Shown: positions 25,489 to 35,113, numbered from the stretch's first letter. The stretch: 64,000 bases of DNA from Polaribacter sp. SA4-12 (GCF_002163675.1 NZ_CP019334.1:1436001-1500000); one strand, 5' to 3'. The notes: generated by a model not told the origin, from the sequence alone. Numbers and translations: made by a program.

Positions 25489-26619
25489 TTAAAGTCTTTT
25501 ATCCATTTGTTTTACCATTTTATCTTTCCATTCTCTAAAATCTCCAGCTAAAATATGTTTTCTTGCTTCTCTTGTTAACCAAACGTAAAAACCAAGGTTA
25601 TGAATAGAGGCAATTTGTTTTCCTAACATTTCTTTCGCTGCAAATAAATGACGTAAATATGCTTTTGAGTACATAGTATCTACCCAAGTAATATCCATAT
25701 CGTCAATTGGAGAAAAATCATCTTCCCATTTTTTATTTTTAATGTTGATAGAACCATGTGCAGTAAACAACATTCCGTTTCTTGCATTTCTTGTTGGCAT
25801 TACACAATCGAACATATCTATACCCAATGCAATGTTTTCTAAAATGTTAATTGGCGTACCAACTCCCATTAAATAACGTGGCTTGTCTTCTGGTAAAATT
25901 TCTGTAACAACTTCTGTCATTGCATACATTTCTTCTGCTGGCTCACCAACTGAAAGACCTCCAATTGCATTTGCTTGTTGACCAGAATTTGCTATATATT
26001 CTGCAGATTGTCTTCGTAAATCTTTATATGTACTTCCTTGTACAATTGGCATAAATGTTTGCTCAAAACCATATTTAAAGGGTACTTTATCTAAATGAGT
26101 TATACATCTATCTAGCCATCTATGTGTCATGTGCATAGAACGCTTTGCATAATTGTAATCACAAGGATAAGGTGTACATTCATCAAAAGCCATAATAATA
26201 TCAGCACCAATTGTGCGCTGAGTTTCCATTACGTTTTCTGGCGTAAAATGATGCATAGAACCATCTATATGACTTTTAAACTTTACACCTTCTTCGTTAA
26301 TTTTTCTTCTTCCTGATAAAGAATATACTTGGTAACCTCCAGAATCTGTAAGAACGTTACTATCCCAATTCATAAACTTGTGTAAACCACCCGCTTTTTC
26401 TAGAATTTTTAAACCTGGACGTAAAAATAAATGATATGTATTTCCTAAAATAATATCTGGTTTTATTTCGTCTTTTAGCTCTGTTTGATGCACTCCTTTT
26501 ACGGTTCCAACAGTTCCCACGGGCATAAAAATTGGGGTTTCAATAACTCCATGATCTGTAGTTATTGATCCTGCTCTTGCCTTGCTTTTTGGGTCGGTAA
26601 TTTTTAAGTCGAATTTCAT
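25489..26619 (-). CDS. tgt: tRNA-guanine(34) transglycosylase
   Basis: Tgt exchanges guanine 34 in GUN-anticodon tRNAs for preQ1 on the way to queuosine. The catalytic FDCVMPTRNARNG and the nucleophile region TDSGGYQVYSL are present. The zinc-site cysteines seen in many Tgts (CxCxxC) are replaced by ITWVDTMYSKAYLRHLF, as in other Bacteroidetes. I chose the ATG giving MKFDLKITDP; an upstream TTG would lie between this ATG and the promoter. The exact -7 element is so close that the mRNA must have almost no leader. Confidence 0.95.
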   Translation of the reverse strand: MKFDLKITDPKSKARAGSITTDHGVIETPIFMPVGTVGTVKGVHQTELKDEIKPDIILGNTYHLFLRPGLKILEKAGGLHKFMNWDSNVLTDSGGYQVYSLSGRRKINEEGVKFKSHIDGSMHHFTPENVMETQRTIGADIIMAFDECTPYPCDYNYAKRSMHMTHRWLDRCITHLDKVPFKYGFEQTFMPIVQGSTYKDLRRQSAEYIANSGQQANAIGGLSVGEPAEEMYAMTEVVTEILPEDKPRYLMGVGTPINILENIALGIDMFDCVMPTRNARNGMLFTAHGSINIKNKKWEDDFSPIDDMDITWVDTMYSKAYLRHLFAAKEMLGKQIASIHNLGFYVWLTREARKHILAGDFREWKDKMVKQMDKRL

Positions 26620-26625
26620 TGGTGG

Positions 26626-26633
26626 CAAAGATA
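26626..26633 (-). promoter_or_regulatory. -7 promoter element of tgt
   Basis: On the minus strand this reads TATCTTTG, an exact TAnnTTTG match, only 6 bp before the ATG. Transcription would start at or within a few bases of the start codon. Confidence 0.6.
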
Positions 26634-26714
26634 CTATTATTTAAGAATTGAAAAATAAAATGAACTGTTATATAAAACCAAAAAATATTTTAATGGTTTT
26701 GCTGGCTAAAATGT

Positions 26715-26798
26715 GCGTTAAGGATTGAAGTGGAAATCCTTTTTTATTTTTTGGAATAAAAAAGATTGCAACGTAAAGCCTGACCTGAAAGGGAACGC
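26715..26798. ncRNA. structured intergenic element between tgt and rluF
   Basis: The outer ends GCGTT (26715-26719) and AACGC (26794-26798) can pair, enclosing a hairpin AAGGATT/AATCCTT (26720-26726 with 26735-26741). The element also holds AGCCTGACCTGAAAGGGAACG. From memory, near-identical 'GCGTTAAGGATTGAA...GCCTGACC...GGGAACGCCC' stretches are very common between genes in Flavobacteriaceae, in either orientation. Whether it is an RNA or a mobile repeat is not known to me. Confidence 0.5.
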
Positions 26799-26808
26799 CC
26801 AAAAAATA

Positions 26809-27696
26809 TTACCAACGTTTCTTTTTGGATGAAGCTATAGCGTTTCTTTTAGTTTTTGGTGATGATTTTCTAAAAGAGGCACTTTTTTTATTGAAATCGT
26901 TTTTAGTAGGTGCTTGTTTTCTCTTTGGTTTTGCTTGTTTTGGCTTCTCTTTAACTACAGATGCTTCTTCGGTTTTTGATGAACTAGAAATCATGGTATT
27001 AATTTCTTTCATTTCTTCATCTGTTAATTCTCGCCAATCACCTGATTGTAAATAACCAAGCTCTACGTTCATAATTCTTGTACGTTTTAACTTAGTTACT
27101 TCGTAATCTAAGTATTCGCACATTCTACGAATTTGACGGTTTAAACCTTGTGTAAGAACGATTTTAAAGATTTTATCGCTTATTTTTTCTACCAAACATT
27201 TTTTAGTCATGGTTCCCAAAATAGGAATTCCACTTCCCATACTTTCGATAAAATCGTCTGTAATAGATTTATCTACAGAAACAATGTATTCTTTTTCGTG
27301 ATTATTTCCTGCACGTAGAATTTTATTGACAATATCGCCATCGTTTGTTAAGAAAATTAATCCTTCTGATGGTTTGTCTAAACGTCCAATTGGAAACAGT
27401 CTTTCTGGGTAATTTACATGCTGCACAATATTGTTTGGTTCTCTATCGTCTGTTGTAGAAACAATGCCAACTGGCTTATTTAAAGCAATGTATAGTGTTA
27501 CGTCTTTTGGTGTTACAAGACGACCATCGAACTTTACAACATCTTTTTTACCAACTCTATTACCTAATTGAGTTGGTTTACCATTTATAGTAATTCTGCC
27601 TTCTTTAATATATTTTTCTGCTTCTCTACGAGAGCATACACCTGAAGAACTTATATATTTATTAAGGTTTGTAGATTTTTGATTTGTATTGTCCAA
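26809..27696 (-). CDS. rluF: 23S rRNA pseudouridine synthase RluF-like
   Basis: An N-terminal S4 RNA-binding domain ([21 protein letters not shown]) is followed by the RsuA-family catalytic domain with the aspartate in [34 protein letters not shown] and [13 protein letters not shown] match the E. coli RluF pattern closely. RluF isomerises uridine 2604 in 23S rRNA. A ~55-residue basic tail rich in lysine and serine extends the C-terminus. No ATG is available near the start: the frame begins with TTG (TTG GAC AAT), just downstream of an exact -7 element, so a TTG start is likely. Confidence 0.92.
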   Translation of the reverse strand: MDNTNQKSTNLNKYISSSGVCSRREAEKYIKEGRITINGKPTQLGNRVGKKDVVKFDGRLVTPKDVTLYIALNKPVGIVSTTDDREPNNIVQHVNYPERLFPIGRLDKPSEGLIFLTNDGDIVNKILRAGNNHEKEYIVSVDKSITDDFIESMGSGIPILGTMTKKCLVEKISDKIFKIVLTQGLNRQIRRMCEYLDYEVTKLKRTRIMNVELGYLQSGDWRELTDEEMKEINTMISSSSKTEEASVVKEKPKQAKPKRKQAPTKNDFNKKSASFRKSSPKTKRNAIASSKKKRW

Positions 27697-27712
27697 TGAG
27701 AAATATTTTCTG

Positions 27713-27720
27713 CAAAAGTA
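27713..27720 (-). promoter_or_regulatory. -7 promoter element of rluF
   Basis: On the minus strand it reads TACTTTTG, an exact TAnnTTTG match, 16 bp upstream of the TTG start codon. Confidence 0.6.
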
Positions 27721-27741
27721 AGTATAAGATTATAATCTTAT

Positions 27742-28986
27742 TTAATCTATTTTCTTTTTATTGAACCATTTACCTACGAAATTTAAATTTAGAGTGATTT
27801 TATGAAAATTTTCTTCAATTAATTTGTTTTCGAGAGTACCTTCTCTACCATAAGAATAAGAGATGTTAAAATTATCATTACTATATTTTTTCATTGGTAA
27901 ACCTAAACCAAATGACACAAAATAACTGTCTATCTGTTGGTTAGATATTTTTAAAAAACCTGTATTATAGTTGACTCCTACTCTATATTTTATATTAGAC
28001 CAATAATTAAATTTATTTTTTGAAGATACATATTCTACTCCAAAAGCATAAATAGATTGATTTGCATATTGTTCGTTACTTAGTTGTTGGTCAGTTTCTC
28101 CCCAAAGTAATTTTCTATAATCTAAACTAGTTGTAATTTGTTTATCTATTACTGTTGTAATACCAACTCCGTAAGAAAACGGAAGATCAAAATTATCTAA
28201 ATCATTTTTTACTTCTTCTTCTATTGTTATTTGTGCTCCATCTGAAGTTGTTTTATAAGATGATCTTGTTTGGTTTCCACTTAACGATGTTGGCAATTCT
28301 AATGTAGCTCCAATAGTAGTTTCTACTTTTTTAAATGTTGGTAATTTATACTGAAGACCTGTTTTTAACTTTACGCCTCCATAATGATTCTGATCGCTTA
28401 TAGAAACCAGCGAACCTGTATAAATTAGACTTTCTTGTTCTATTAAACCAAACAAAAAAGAAACATCTACACCAAGAGATAAATTTTTAGCGACTTTAAA
28501 ACCTGTCGATAAATAGAATTTATTTAATCCACCAGAACCTGTTATTCTTGTAATGTATGTATCCGTAGAACCTTCAATTGCATTTTCTATATCAATATTA
28601 TATCCTGTTTTTGTGTAAGGAAGCAAACCAATACTCATACCCCAATCTTTACTTAAAGGAAAAGCAATTGCAATATGTGAAATATTACCATTATTAGTAG
28701 TTTCACTTGAATTACTGGTTTTTAATGTTGAATAGGTTCCGTTTAATCCAAATTCATACAGAAAAGATTTTTGCACAATGTTTCCTAAACTAGCAGGATT
28801 CAATATGTTAATTTCAAATGGATTTGATTGCGCTATACCTGTGTTTCCTAAACCTGTTAAACCACCTGTTGAAGTTTTATTCTCTACTCCTAAACCAAAT
28901 AAAGAATAAGGTGTGTTTGTGTTACTCTGCGCAAATAAACCGTTTATTGAAGCGACTAATACTATTAATATTATTTTCTTTTTCAT
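27742..28986 (-). CDS. outer-membrane beta-barrel protein (OmpP1/FadL-like)
   Basis: A signal peptide (IILIVLVASINGLFAQ) is followed by NTPYSLFGLGVENKTSTGGLTGLGNTGIA, the N-terminal pattern of flavobacterial FadL/PorV-like barrels. The body alternates polar and aromatic residues and ends with LNLNFVGKWFNKKK. The length of 414 aa suits a 14-stranded barrel. FadL-type channels import hydrophobic molecules, but in Bacteroidetes close relatives also serve type IX secretion, so the function is left open. The gene follows the DUF4270 lipoprotein gene by 1 bp and is surely co-transcribed with it. Confidence 0.82.
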   Translation of the reverse strand: MKKKIILIVLVASINGLFAQSNTNTPYSLFGLGVENKTSTGGLTGLGNTGIAQSNPFEINILNPASLGNIVQKSFLYEFGLNGTYSTLKTSNSSETTNNGNISHIAIAFPLSKDWGMSIGLLPYTKTGYNIDIENAIEGSTDTYITRITGSGGLNKFYLSTGFKVAKNLSLGVDVSFLFGLIEQESLIYTGSLVSISDQNHYGGVKLKTGLQYKLPTFKKVETTIGATLELPTSLSGNQTRSSYKTTSDGAQITIEEEVKNDLDNFDLPFSYGVGITTVIDKQITTSLDYRKLLWGETDQQLSNEQYANQSIYAFGVEYVSSKNKFNYWSNIKYRVGVNYNTGFLKISNQQIDSYFVSFGLGLPMKKYSNDNFNISYSYGREGTLENKLIEENFHKITLNLNFVGKWFNKKKID

Positions 28987-28987
28987 C

Positions 28988-30307
28988 TTAATAGTTTAAA
29001 TGTTTTACTGATAATTTCACTTCGTTATTTGTAGTTGCATCATTTTCAATAACCAACGTATTTACCCTGTTACTAAAGTCTGAATATTGAACCATTAATG
29101 CATAATTTAGGTTGGTTTCTGTATATAAAATTTCTTCTACAAACCCACTTAAATCTACTGTGTAATATGTGTTATCATCAAACTCATCAGTATCTTCATT
29201 TAACAATGCGTACACAGTATTACCATCAATATCACTCAGTTGGTTTATAATTCTATTTTTATGATCTATAACATAAACAATCAATGATTCTGGTAAAGGA
29301 TTATCATCATTATAACTTCCTTTTAAAGGATTAAAAGTTAACGTTGCACTTAAAGTTGTTGAATTTTCGGATAGCTCTGAAAGCTTTTTTATTGACGGAA
29401 TTTCTATTCTCATTGAAATTCCTGTTCCTGCTTGGGTAAATATTAAATTGTCTGTTGTTTCACTTAATTTAATTTCTTCTCCGTCTACAAAATCACCTAA
29501 AGTAGTATTAGATAAATCTGTATCAATTTCATTAAATTGTTGTGCAGCACTAGAAATTACAAAATCTACATAATAACTATTGTCTTCACTATCATCATCT
29601 TCTATTGTATAGTACAATCTCATGCTAGAGTTACCAGATGCACTTGCAGTTGTTTGTGTATTAAAACCTAAAACATGGTTGCTTTCTGAAGTATCTGCAA
29701 CAATAGCTAATCCTTTAAAATACTGTAAAAAATCATCTGAAGTATTAATATCATTGTCTACAATTTTATTGAATATATCTTCACCTAAAACATCATCCAT
29801 TTTAATAAAAAGAGAATCTGTTGCCTTATTTGGTTTTGGTGTAAATGATATTTCTCCTAAAACACCAGTACTGTATTCTAATGAAGATGTATTGTAAAAA
29901 TCAGTTCCTTCTTCTGGCTCAAAAGTTTCGGTTATTCTATGAAGTTTATAGGTTTGTATTTTAGTAGTATCTCCATAATAGTAATTGTCATAATTTAAAA
30001 TCATACCAATAGAATCATACACAGCGTCTGAGTCTATTGTAAAACTAGATGTAATTAATTGCAAATAAGATTTTGATGATAAATGACCAAAGTTCTCATC
30101 GATTACACTTCCTAATAGAATTCTATTTGTACTTGATGTTAATAAAGAATCTAACTTAATAGTACCTGTTTTAATAGAGAAAGTATCTATAACTCTCACT
30201 TGAATATTATTATCTATAAAATCACTTCCAACTTCATAAGTTGTATCGTCTGTAGTACAAGATGCTAGAAAAACAAAACTTATAAAACCAATAATTAAAT
30301 ACCTCAT
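28988..30307 (-). CDS. DUF4270 family lipoprotein
   Basis: A lipoprotein signal ends at the cysteine of FLASCTTDD. The mature part opens TYEVGSDFIDNNIQVRVIDTFSIKTGTIKLDSL, the hallmark of DUF4270, and continues as a mostly beta-stranded 439-aa protein with ILLGSVIDENFGHLSSKSYLQL. DUF4270 proteins are Bacteroidetes surface or periplasmic lipoproteins of unknown role. The tight 1-bp spacing to the barrel gene suggests that the two proteins act together at the outer membrane. Confidence 0.9.
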   Translation of the reverse strand: MRYLIIGFISFVFLASCTTDDTTYEVGSDFIDNNIQVRVIDTFSIKTGTIKLDSLLTSSTNRILLGSVIDENFGHLSSKSYLQLITSSFTIDSDAVYDSIGMILNYDNYYYGDTTKIQTYKLHRITETFEPEEGTDFYNTSSLEYSTGVLGEISFTPKPNKATDSLFIKMDDVLGEDIFNKIVDNDINTSDDFLQYFKGLAIVADTSESNHVLGFNTQTTASASGNSSMRLYYTIEDDDSEDNSYYVDFVISSAAQQFNEIDTDLSNTTLGDFVDGEEIKLSETTDNLIFTQAGTGISMRIEIPSIKKLSELSENSTTLSATLTFNPLKGSYNDDNPLPESLIVYVIDHKNRIINQLSDIDGNTVYALLNEDTDEFDDNTYYTVDLSGFVEEILYTETNLNYALMVQYSDFSNRVNTLVIENDATTNNEVKLSVKHLNY

Positions 30308-30489
30308 TTTACTTTTTCAAGCAAAAATATTAGAGTAATTATCATCAAAAATCATAAAATATATAAACAGTGCTTTTTTATAGACTTATCATCGAAAAAC
30401 ACCTTTAAACCCAATAATTAACACCTTTTAAGAAAATTAACATTTGGTTTACATGTTCATCTATAAAATAAGCTCGTTTGTCTATTTCG

Positions 30490-30521
30490 TTGTATTATCT
30501 ATTTAATAGCTTTTAGGTTTG
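30490..30521 (+). promoter_or_regulatory. -33/-7 promoter of the kelch lipoprotein gene
   Basis: TTG at 30490-30492 and TAGGTTTG at 30514-30521 fit the Bacteroidetes sigma factor consensus in sequence and spacing. The element overlaps an upstream in-frame TTG, so that codon cannot be the start. Confidence 0.65.
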
Positions 30522-30551
30522 CTGAATAATTATGAAAATAAACTTTATCTA

Positions 30552-31562
30552 ATGAGAAAAACAAATTTTATACAAAAGAGCAAAATTCTCTTTTTAGCAA
30601 CATTAATAATGTCTCTATTCTTTGCTAGTTGTACTAGTGATGACGATGATGACGATGAATATGGAAACTGGGTTGAAAGCTCAACTTTTGATGGAAATTC
30701 AAGAGCAAACTCTGTAAGTTTTACCATTGGTACAAAAGGATATTTAGTTACTGGTTATGATGGTGATGATTATTTAGCTGATACTTGGGAATATAATTCT
30801 GATGGAGATTACTGGGTACAAAAAGCTTCTTTTCCTGGAGTTGCAAGAAGTAGTGCCGTTGGTTTTTCTATAAACGGAAAAGGTTATTTAGGAACTGGTT
30901 ATGATGGAGATAATGAATTAAATGATTTCTGGGAATATGACCCAACAACGGATTCTTGGGAACAAAAAGCCGATTTTGGTGGAACTGCAAGATATGGTGC
31001 CATCGGTTTTTCTATTGGTAATGATGGATATATTGGAACGGGTTATGATGGTAGTGAACAAAAAGATTTTTGGAAATACGATGTTGCAACCAATACTTGG
31101 GAACAATCTGTAGGTTTTGGTGGAGAAAAACGCCAAAATGCTTCTGTTTTCACTATTGATGACGTTGCCTATATTGGTTTAGGTATTCATAATGGTGGTT
31201 ACGAAGAAGATTTTTATTCTTTTAATGGTTCTAGCTGGACAAGGTTAACCGATTTAGATGATGATGACGACGATGATGATGATTTTGAGATACAGCTAAG
31301 TAGTGGAGTTGCATTTTCTTTAAACGGAATGGGTTACGTAACAACAGGAATTGCTGGTTCTATTACAACAGAAAGTTGGTCTTATGATCCATCTACAGAT
31401 ACTTGGGATGAATTACCTGCATTTGAAGGTTCTGCAAGACAAAATGCATCTGCTTTTACTTTTACTGATAAAGCTTTTGTTTTAATGGGAAGAAGTGGTA
31501 GTTATTATTTTGATGATGTTTGGGAATTTAGACCAGATGAATTAGAGAATGAAGATGATTAA
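30552..31562 (+). CDS. kelch-repeat lipoprotein
   Basis: The chosen ATG gives a lipoprotein signal ending at the cysteine of FFASCTSDDDDDDEYG. The rest is a series of ~48-residue kelch blades, each with a GYLGTGYDG-type double glycine and a W-E-Y-D-P-x-T-D-x-W unit (EYNSDGDYW, EYDPTTDSW, KYDVATNTW, SYDPSTDTW), forming a beta-propeller. Two aspartate runs are present, one after the lipid cysteine and one of nine or more in the middle encoded by GAT/GAC repeats near 31257-31284. It should sit at the cell surface or in the periplasm; the partner is unknown. A strong terminator follows. Confidence 0.88.
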   Translation: MRKTNFIQKSKILFLATLIMSLFFASCTSDDDDDDEYGNWVESSTFDGNSRANSVSFTIGTKGYLVTGYDGDDYLADTWEYNSDGDYWVQKASFPGVARSSAVGFSINGKGYLGTGYDGDNELNDFWEYDPTTDSWEQKADFGGTARYGAIGFSIGNDGYIGTGYDGSEQKDFWKYDVATNTWEQSVGFGGEKRQNASVFTIDDVAYIGLGIHNGGYEEDFYSFNGSSWTRLTDLDDDDDDDDDFEIQLSSGVAFSLNGMGYVTTGIAGSITTESWSYDPSTDTWDELPAFEGSARQNASAFTFTDKAFVLMGRSGSYYFDDVWEFRPDELENEDD

Positions 31563-31589
31563 CGTTACAAATAGTTAATAATATTTACA

Positions 31590-31640
31590 GGTTAAAAATT
31601 AATTTACAGAAATGCATTTTAATTTTTAACCTATTTTTTT
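31590..31640 (+). terminator. intrinsic terminator
   Basis: GGTTAAAAATTAA and TTAATTTTTAACC form a 13-bp stem with a 16-nt loop, followed by a T-run. It ends the kelch gene transcript. Confidence 0.85.
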
Positions 31641-31709
31641 TATGAAAATTACAACAGTCTTTTGGGAGTCTTTTAAGAGGCTTACTATCTAATTTTGTCC
31701 TTTCTAATA

Positions 31710-32750
31710 ATGAATAATTTGAGTACTCTTTTAAAAAAATCAAACACAACCATTATTGTTCATATTGTAATGTGGGCATTCTTTTTAGCAATTACTGCTA
31801 TTCAGTCAAATTTTAGGTTTAATACAATTCATAATGAGTTTTACTTTTTAAATATCATTTTTATTGCTGTCTTTTATTTGAATTATGCTTTTCTAATTCC
31901 TAAGTTTTTACTGAATAAAAAAATCATTCTTTATATCGTTATTTCTTTAGCTTTAATCTTCATTTTTATTTTTATATTAGAAACAGTATTAAAACCTAAA
32001 ATAAGACCTCGTTTATTAGATGAAATGTTAAACAATCCTAAACAATTTAGGGAAAACAACATCAATTTAAACCCTCCTATTTTACTGCTATTATTCTTTG
32101 CTTTAAGTACTTGTGTTAAATTAGTTTCAGAATGGTATCGATCTGAAAAAGAAAGAACAATTGCTGCTTCTCAAAAAATAAACTCTGAATTATCTTTTTT
32201 AAAAGCTCAATTAAATCCGCATTTTTTATTCAATACATTGAATAGTATTTATTCTTTAGCAAATAAAAAATCTGATGATACTACTGTTGCTATCGTTACA
32301 CTTTCTGAGTTAATGCGCTATATGATTTACGAAGCAAATGAAGAGTATATTTCCTTAGAGAAAGAGATAGAATATATAAAAAACTATATCTCTTTACAGT
32401 TGTTACGATTAAAAGATTCTAGTGGCGTAAAAATAAATGTTCACGGAGATTTAAATTATAAAATAGAGCCTTTATTACTTATTTCTTTTATTGAAAATGC
32501 CTTTAAATATGGAACTGATTATAAAGGAAAAACAGATATTCAGATAAAAATATCTACGACTAATAATGAATTACATTTAGAGGTTTATAATGTTTCTTCC
32601 TTACAAAACGCCATCAAAAGAAATTCTGGTATCGGTTTAGAAAACATACAAAACAGACTGAATTTATTATACCCGAATTCTCACAATTTAGAAATTACAA
32701 GTGATAAAAAATCATTTGAAGTCAATTTAAAAATCAAATTAAAAAAATAG
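31710..32750 (+). CDS. LytS/YehU-type sensor histidine kinase
   Basis: Four N-terminal membrane segments lie in the first ~135 residues, followed by a short linker helix and a His_kinase domain. The phospho-accepting histidine is His171 in LKAQLNPHFLFNTLNSIYSL, and the ATP-binding region shows SFIENAFKYGTDYKG and SGIGLENIQNRL. I chose the ATG giving MNNLSTLLKK over a TTG 15 bp upstream. The LytTR regulator gene begins 3 bp after the stop codon, so the two make a classic membrane-sensor/response-regulator pair. The signal is unknown. Confidence 0.92.
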   Translation: MNNLSTLLKKSNTTIIVHIVMWAFFLAITAIQSNFRFNTIHNEFYFLNIIFIAVFYLNYAFLIPKFLLNKKIILYIVISLALIFIFIFILETVLKPKIRPRLLDEMLNNPKQFRENNINLNPPILLLLFFALSTCVKLVSEWYRSEKERTIAASQKINSELSFLKAQLNPHFLFNTLNSIYSLANKKSDDTTVAIVTLSELMRYMIYEANEEYISLEKEIEYIKNYISLQLLRLKDSSGVKINVHGDLNYKIEPLLLISFIENAFKYGTDYKGKTDIQIKISTTNNELHLEVYNVSSLQNAIKRNSGIGLENIQNRLNLLYPNSHNLEITSDKKSFEVNLKIKLKK

Positions 32751-32753
32751 GTT

Positions 32754-33461
32754 ATGAAATGTATAATTATTGATGATGAGCCTCTAGCATTAGAATTATT
32801 AGAAGATTTTATATCTAAAGTTCCGTTTTTAGAATTGGTAGGTGCTTGCTCTAGCGGTTTTGAAGCAACGACTATTTTACAAGAACAAAAAATTGATTTA
32901 ATTTTTACAGATATAGAAATGCCAGATTTTTCTGGAATCGATTTTATAAAATCTTTAGATAATAAACCAATGTTTATTTTTACAACAGCATACTCACATT
33001 ACGCTGTAGAAGGTTTTAATTTAAATGCGATAGATTACCTGGTAAAACCAATTCCTTTTCATCGGTTTTTAAAAGCTGCTACAAGAGCACAAAATTTATT
33101 AAAATTAAAAATTGAAGAAGAAACTCCTATTGTAGATCAAAAAGCGAGTCCTCAATTTATTTTTGTAAAATCTGAATATGAGAATTTAAAAATAAACCTA
33201 GCAGATATAAAATATATAGAGTCTTTAAAAGATTATATTAAAATTCATACGCATAAAGAAAAACCAATTTTAACCTTAAGTAGTCTTAAGAATTTTGAAA
33301 AAAAATTAGGAAAATTAAACTTTATACGTGTGCATAAATCTTATATCGTTTCTTTAAAACACATCTATTCTGTTCAAAGAAATAGAATTATTATTGATGA
33401 TAATTGGATTCCGATAGGTTTAAATTATAGAGATGATTTTATCAAAAGAATAGATAACTAG
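32754..33461 (+). CDS. LytTR family response regulator
   Basis: A receiver domain with acidic pocket IIIDDEP, phospho-acceptor Asp53 in LIFTDIEMPDFSG and conserved lysine in DYLVKPIPF is followed by a LytTR DNA-binding domain (~135-235). That domain has FVKSEYENLKINLADIKYIESLKDYIKIHT and FIRVHKSYIVSLKHI. It should be phosphorylated by the kinase encoded 3 bp upstream and then control transcription. No direct target site was identified in this window. Confidence 0.93.
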   Translation: MKCIIIDDEPLALELLEDFISKVPFLELVGACSSGFEATTILQEQKIDLIFTDIEMPDFSGIDFIKSLDNKPMFIFTTAYSHYAVEGFNLNAIDYLVKPIPFHRFLKAATRAQNLLKLKIEEETPIVDQKASPQFIFVKSEYENLKINLADIKYIESLKDYIKIHTHKEKPILTLSSLKNFEKKLGKLNFIRVHKSYIVSLKHIYSVQRNRIIIDDNWIPIGLNYRDDFIKRIDN

Positions 33462-33463
33462 TT

Positions 33464-34066
33464 TTACAATTCTATACTTCTAAAAGTTAAATTAATTCTT
33501 GGTGATCTTACTTTTTTAGTGGGTGGTAATCTGTGTAACCAATTGGTTTGTGTTCCTTCTCTCATCACCAATAAACTACCGTTTTCTAAAACAATATCTA
33601 TTCTTTGTTTATTCTCCTTATGCTTAAAAGAAAACTTACGTTCTGCACCCAAAGATAATGAGCCAATTGCTCCATCTTTCTTTAACATTTTTTCTCCATC
33701 AGAATGATACGCCATCCCTTCTTCTCCAGAATGATATAAGTTTAGTAAACAAGAGTTAAAGGTTTCTCCACTTTCCTTTTCTACTATTTCTTTTAATTCT
33801 AACAATTCTTTTGTGAAAATATTTGCGGTTTTTGTTACTTTAGAATAGGTATAAGAATATGCTGACTCTCCATACCAAGCAACTTTCCTTTTGGTAATTA
33901 TCTTTTTACCAAAAATAATAGCTTCATCATTTTTAAACTGAATAGATTCCATCAATTTTTGATAATAAAAACTACATTGATTTTTATTCAAAATTATTCC
34001 ATGATAATTTGTAATTCCATCAAAAGGTAAAATATTTTTTATTGTTTCTGTAGAGAATAAATCCAT
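33464..34066 (-). CDS. AlkB-like 2-oxoglutarate/Fe(II) dioxygenase
   Basis: The protein has the AlkB iron ligands: H-x-D in YHSDGE (His121, Asp123 from the chosen start) and the distal histidine in NWLHRLP. It also has the 2-oxoglutarate- and substrate-binding arginines in RINLTFRSIEL. AlkB enzymes repair alkylated bases by oxidative demethylation. The chosen ATG gives MDLFSTETIKN; a TTG 15 bp upstream is less likely. It converges with the LytTR regulator gene with only 2 bp between stop codons. It most resembles the short ALKBH2/3-type bacterial group. Confidence 0.9.
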   Translation of the reverse strand: MDLFSTETIKNILPFDGITNYHGIILNKNQCSFYYQKLMESIQFKNDEAIIFGKKIITKRKVAWYGESAYSYTYSKVTKTANIFTKELLELKEIVEKESGETFNSCLLNLYHSGEEGMAYHSDGEKMLKKDGAIGSLSLGAERKFSFKHKENKQRIDIVLENGSLLVMREGTQTNWLHRLPPTKKVRSPRINLTFRSIEL

Positions 34067-34127
34067 AAAATAAAAGTACAAATTAAACTTGAAATGATTA
34101 CTTTTAATACCTTTAAAATAATATTGT

Positions 34128-35006
34128 ATGCATGATAACTTAATAATATTAGCAGGTGGAGCTTCTTCTAGAATGAAAAAACCAGCAACCTCAAAAACTA
34201 TAAATTCTGATGAAACTGCACAAGCAAATAACAGAAGTAAAAGTTTAATTAGTTTAGATAATACAGGAAGACCCGTTTTAGATTATCTTTTGTACAATGC
34301 TAAAAAAGCGGGTTACAAAAACATCTATATTGTTATCAATGAAAAAGGTGGGTTGTTTAAAGAATTCTACGGAAATAAAGAAAGAGACAATGATTTTCAC
34401 GGATTAAATATTTCTTTTCCGATTCAATATATTCCAAAAGAAAGAGAAAAACCTTTTGGAACAGCAGATGCACTTTTACAAGCTGTTGAACAATTTACAG
34501 AATTGAATAATCAATTTTATACGGTTTGTAATAGCGATAATTTATATTCAACAAAAGCACTCAAATTACTAAGAGAGACTGAACATAAAAATGCTTTTAT
34601 CAGTTATAATAGAGATGCTTTAGAATTTCCTTTAGAACGAATTTCTAAGTTTGCATTAACAAAATTAAATGAGGAAAACGAGCTTATCAATATTCTTGAA
34701 AAACCTTCAGAAAATGATGTTCCTAATTTTTATGATAGAGATGGAAAGCTAAGAGTTAGTATGAATATTTTTAAGTTTGATGGAAAAGAGTTTTATCCTT
34801 TTTTAAAAAATTGTCCTGTACATCCTATTAGAAATGAAAAGGAAATGCAAACTTCTCTTTTAAATTATATTAGTGAAACCAATAATAAAGTTGTTGGAAT
34901 TCCACTTTCTGAACACGTTTCAGATTTATCTTCTAAAGATGATATTGTAATTGTAAAAGCATACTTAAAAAAATACTATTCAATATTAGATTGGAATTCT
35001 ATTTAA
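34128..35006 (+). CDS. nucleotidyltransferase family protein (sugar-phosphate type)
   Basis: The N-terminal LIILAGGASSRMKKPA is the nucleotide-binding loop of nucleotidyltransferases. RPVLDYLLYNAKKAGYKNIYIV, the substrate region PFGTADALLQAV and the metal-binding stretch CNSDNLYS follow. The 292-aa form lacks the left-handed beta-helix of GlmU. It probably makes an NDP-sugar or a related activated compound; the sugar is unknown and the neighbours do not help. An unusual polar insertion (ATSKTINSDETAQANNRSK) follows the glycine loop. Confidence 0.85.
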   Translation: MHDNLIILAGGASSRMKKPATSKTINSDETAQANNRSKSLISLDNTGRPVLDYLLYNAKKAGYKNIYIVINEKGGLFKEFYGNKERDNDFHGLNISFPIQYIPKEREKPFGTADALLQAVEQFTELNNQFYTVCNSDNLYSTKALKLLRETEHKNAFISYNRDALEFPLERISKFALTKLNEENELINILEKPSENDVPNFYDRDGKLRVSMNIFKFDGKEFYPFLKNCPVHPIRNEKEMQTSLLNYISETNNKVVGIPLSEHVSDLSSKDDIVIVKAYLKKYYSILDWNSI

Positions 35007-35113
35007 GTAGTTATTTTTTTAGCGATCTATTTTATATATCCATTATAGTTACTTTCAAAAGTTTCAATAAAAATCGGTTTTAATAACGTTTAATTTAATT
35101 TGGTTGTTATCGA

